The notes under the pieces were generated by a model. That model was not told the DNA's origin. It saw only the letters and a program-made list of their open reading frames with translations, and did no database searches. A program made the position numbers and the translations under genes. Below are positions 12,090-13,029 of a DNA stretch of 13,029 nucleotides, piece by piece (the stretch's first letter is position 1; the number at the start of each line of letters is the position of its first letter). The stretch spans positions 1 through 13,029 of the forward strand of contig CAYHBN010000046.1 in assembly GCA_964354865.1 (NCBI GenBank). Reading direction: 5' to 3'. Origin of the DNA: JAHFJU01 sp964354865. Its GTDB lineage: Bacteria; Patescibacteriota; Gracilibacteria; UBA1369; UM-FILTER-53-11.

Positions 12090-13029
12090 AAATCTTTACA
12101 AAAAAACGGGTAATTATTGGAGCGATCGCCGCAGTTATTCTTGGTGGGGCTTTGTATATGGTTAAAGGCGCTGTGACGTTGAAGGGAAGTGCGGATTCAG
12201 CCATTGCAAATGCAGATTATGTTAGAAATCATCAGACTGTTTTAATATTGCCAGTTGATCCACAGCCTTCTTCTCAGCTATTGGATTCAAACTTTAAAGA
12301 CATATTATTAGGGCAAATTGAAAGCTCTGCTGTTTTTGAAGTGCAGTTTACTAGTTTAAATGTTGATACTAATCTTCCTTCAAACGCATCCTTGTGTGTT
12401 GAGGTTAAGGCAGTAAAAAAACTTCCTAATTCTACACGGCCTCTTTCAGATACACTTGATCTGCATACTAATCCGAGTGGGAAGATAGTAATTCCAATTA
12501 ATCAAAATAATACTCTCGATGCCAATTCTATTGTTATATTTGCTATTCAGGCCAGATTAAAGCAAGGTTGTGCAAATTCCACTGCTTATGGCTTTATTCC
12601 TAGCATAAGTGAGAACAATATTACTTTTACTCCTAGTAATGTTCAGCAAGTATTGAGGGATCCGATACAAGGTTTTAATCAAAGCATTCCTATTAATTTA
12701 AATGTATCTTCTCCCGCAGGCGGCCAGCCAGCCCAGGGCAATTTAGTTTGGGGCTCCGTAGACTATACCGAGATATTGAAGGTGAACTTACGACCCGAAA
12801 AAAATACGGATTTATCGAAGGTAAAATTGAAGTTACTATTTCCAGATAATAATCCTGATTTTCCACGAATACTGTCGCGATTTATACTCATGGACTTTGT
12901 TTTACAAGATAGGGGAACTACGACTAACTTTAACGGAGGTGTAATGTTTTTCGGAGGAAATAATGAAAAGGAATTTAGTTTAAATGGTTATACATTTAAT
13001 CAATTCGTTTTTACAACTAGCGCTCCAAC
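12086..13029 (+). CDS. Signal-anchored secreted or surface protein, partial, with anomalous start
   Basis: The frame is open from 12038 to the right edge with no stop. The protein begins with a basic stretch (KIFTKKR) and a membrane helix (VIIGAIAAVILGGALYM), a clear signal anchor. About 285 residues rich in Asn, Ser, Thr and beta-branched residues follow, with few lysines and two cysteines (LCVEV, QGCANS). This suggests an exported beta-rich domain; I do not recognise a family. No ATG, GTG or TTG occurs in frame before TTG 12152 and ATG 12158, and both would remove the membrane helix. The start is therefore either a non-standard AUA at 12086, or the ATG at 12060 followed by a one-base backward shift or a missing base in the sequence. 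I give 12086 as a compromise. A strong promoter lies at 11983. Confidence 0.6.
   Translation, partial: MKIFTKKRVIIGAIAAVILGGALYMVKGAVTLKGSADSAIANADYVRNHQTVLILPVDPQPSSQLLDSNFKDILLGQIESSAVFEVQFTSLNVDTNLPSNASLCVEVKAVKKLPNSTRPLSDTLDLHTNPSGKIVIPINQNNTLDANSIVIFAIQARLKQGCANSTAYGFIPSISENNITFTPSNVQQVLRDPIQGFNQSIPINLNVSSPAGGQPAQGNLVWGSVDYTEILKVNLRPEKNTDLSKVKLKLLFPDNNPDFPRILSRFILMDFVLQDRGTTTNFNGGVMFFGGNNEKEFSLNGYTFNQFVFTTSAP

Noticed and set aside
12158..13029. ATG at 12158 as the start of the right-edge gene
   Set aside because: It would discard a textbook basic-plus-hydrophobic signal anchor that is open in frame directly upstream.
1..13029. Alternative genetic code (UGA read as glycine or tryptophan)
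   Set aside because: UGA ends the 569-residue gene at a sensible point, and the conserved genes contain no in-frame UGA.
1..13029. CRISPR array, tRNA, rRNA, insertion sequence or phage genes
   Set aside because: No spaced direct repeats of CRISPR type, no cloverleaf or rRNA-like sequence, and no transposase, integrase or phage structural motif were seen on either strand.

Overview
The window looks like a compact piece of a Patescibacteria (Candidate Phyla Radiation) genome, most likely a Paceibacteria/Parcubacteria-type organism. This is inference. It rests on the mix of genes: a 569-residue cysteine-ladder zinc-ribbon protein of a type common in that group, a TrmB-like regulator, a minimal C39-like peptidase, small orphan membrane proteins, and recA-recX. 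It also rests on extremely tight packing and the absence of Shine-Dalgarno sequences. UGA ends the 569-aa gene, so the code is not the UGA=Gly code of Gracilibacteria/Absconditabacteria.

Layout. 1-500 (-): a gene cut by the left edge, possibly with a protein-kinase-like N-lobe. 614-1549 (+): an orphan protein with a duplicated WSCxLGSG domain. 1550-2422 (-): NAD kinase. 2439-3614 (-): GT4-type glycosyltransferase with an out-of-phase 43-bp tandem duplication. 3738-5711 (+): four-gene cluster of a two-TM protein, a bacterial PH-domain membrane protein, a four-TM protein with acidic tail, and a small zinc ribbon. 5731-7751 (-): operon of TrmB-like regulator, GGQ-domain release-factor-like protein and membrane-anchored C39-like peptidase. 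7906-8205 (+): small helical orphan. 8221-9930 (+): the cysteine-ladder protein. 9931-10195: a 265-bp non-coding region rich in repeats upstream of recA. 10196-11275 (+): recA. 11288-11319: intrinsic terminator. 11328-11987 (+): recX. 12060 to the right edge (+): a secreted or surface-anchored protein whose start is anomalous.

Regulation. No gene has a recognisable ribosome-binding site. Several have a -10 hexamer, usually TATACT, ending exactly six or seven bases before the start codon, which is the signature of leaderless mRNAs. Inverted repeats lie in three control regions: between the glycosyltransferase and the membrane cluster, between the TrmB-like gene and the small orphan gene, and over the putative recA promoter.

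No mobile element, CRISPR array, tRNA or rRNA was seen. The items most worth following are the recA control region, the cysteine-ladder protein, the leaderless promoter pattern, and the frame/start anomaly at the last gene.
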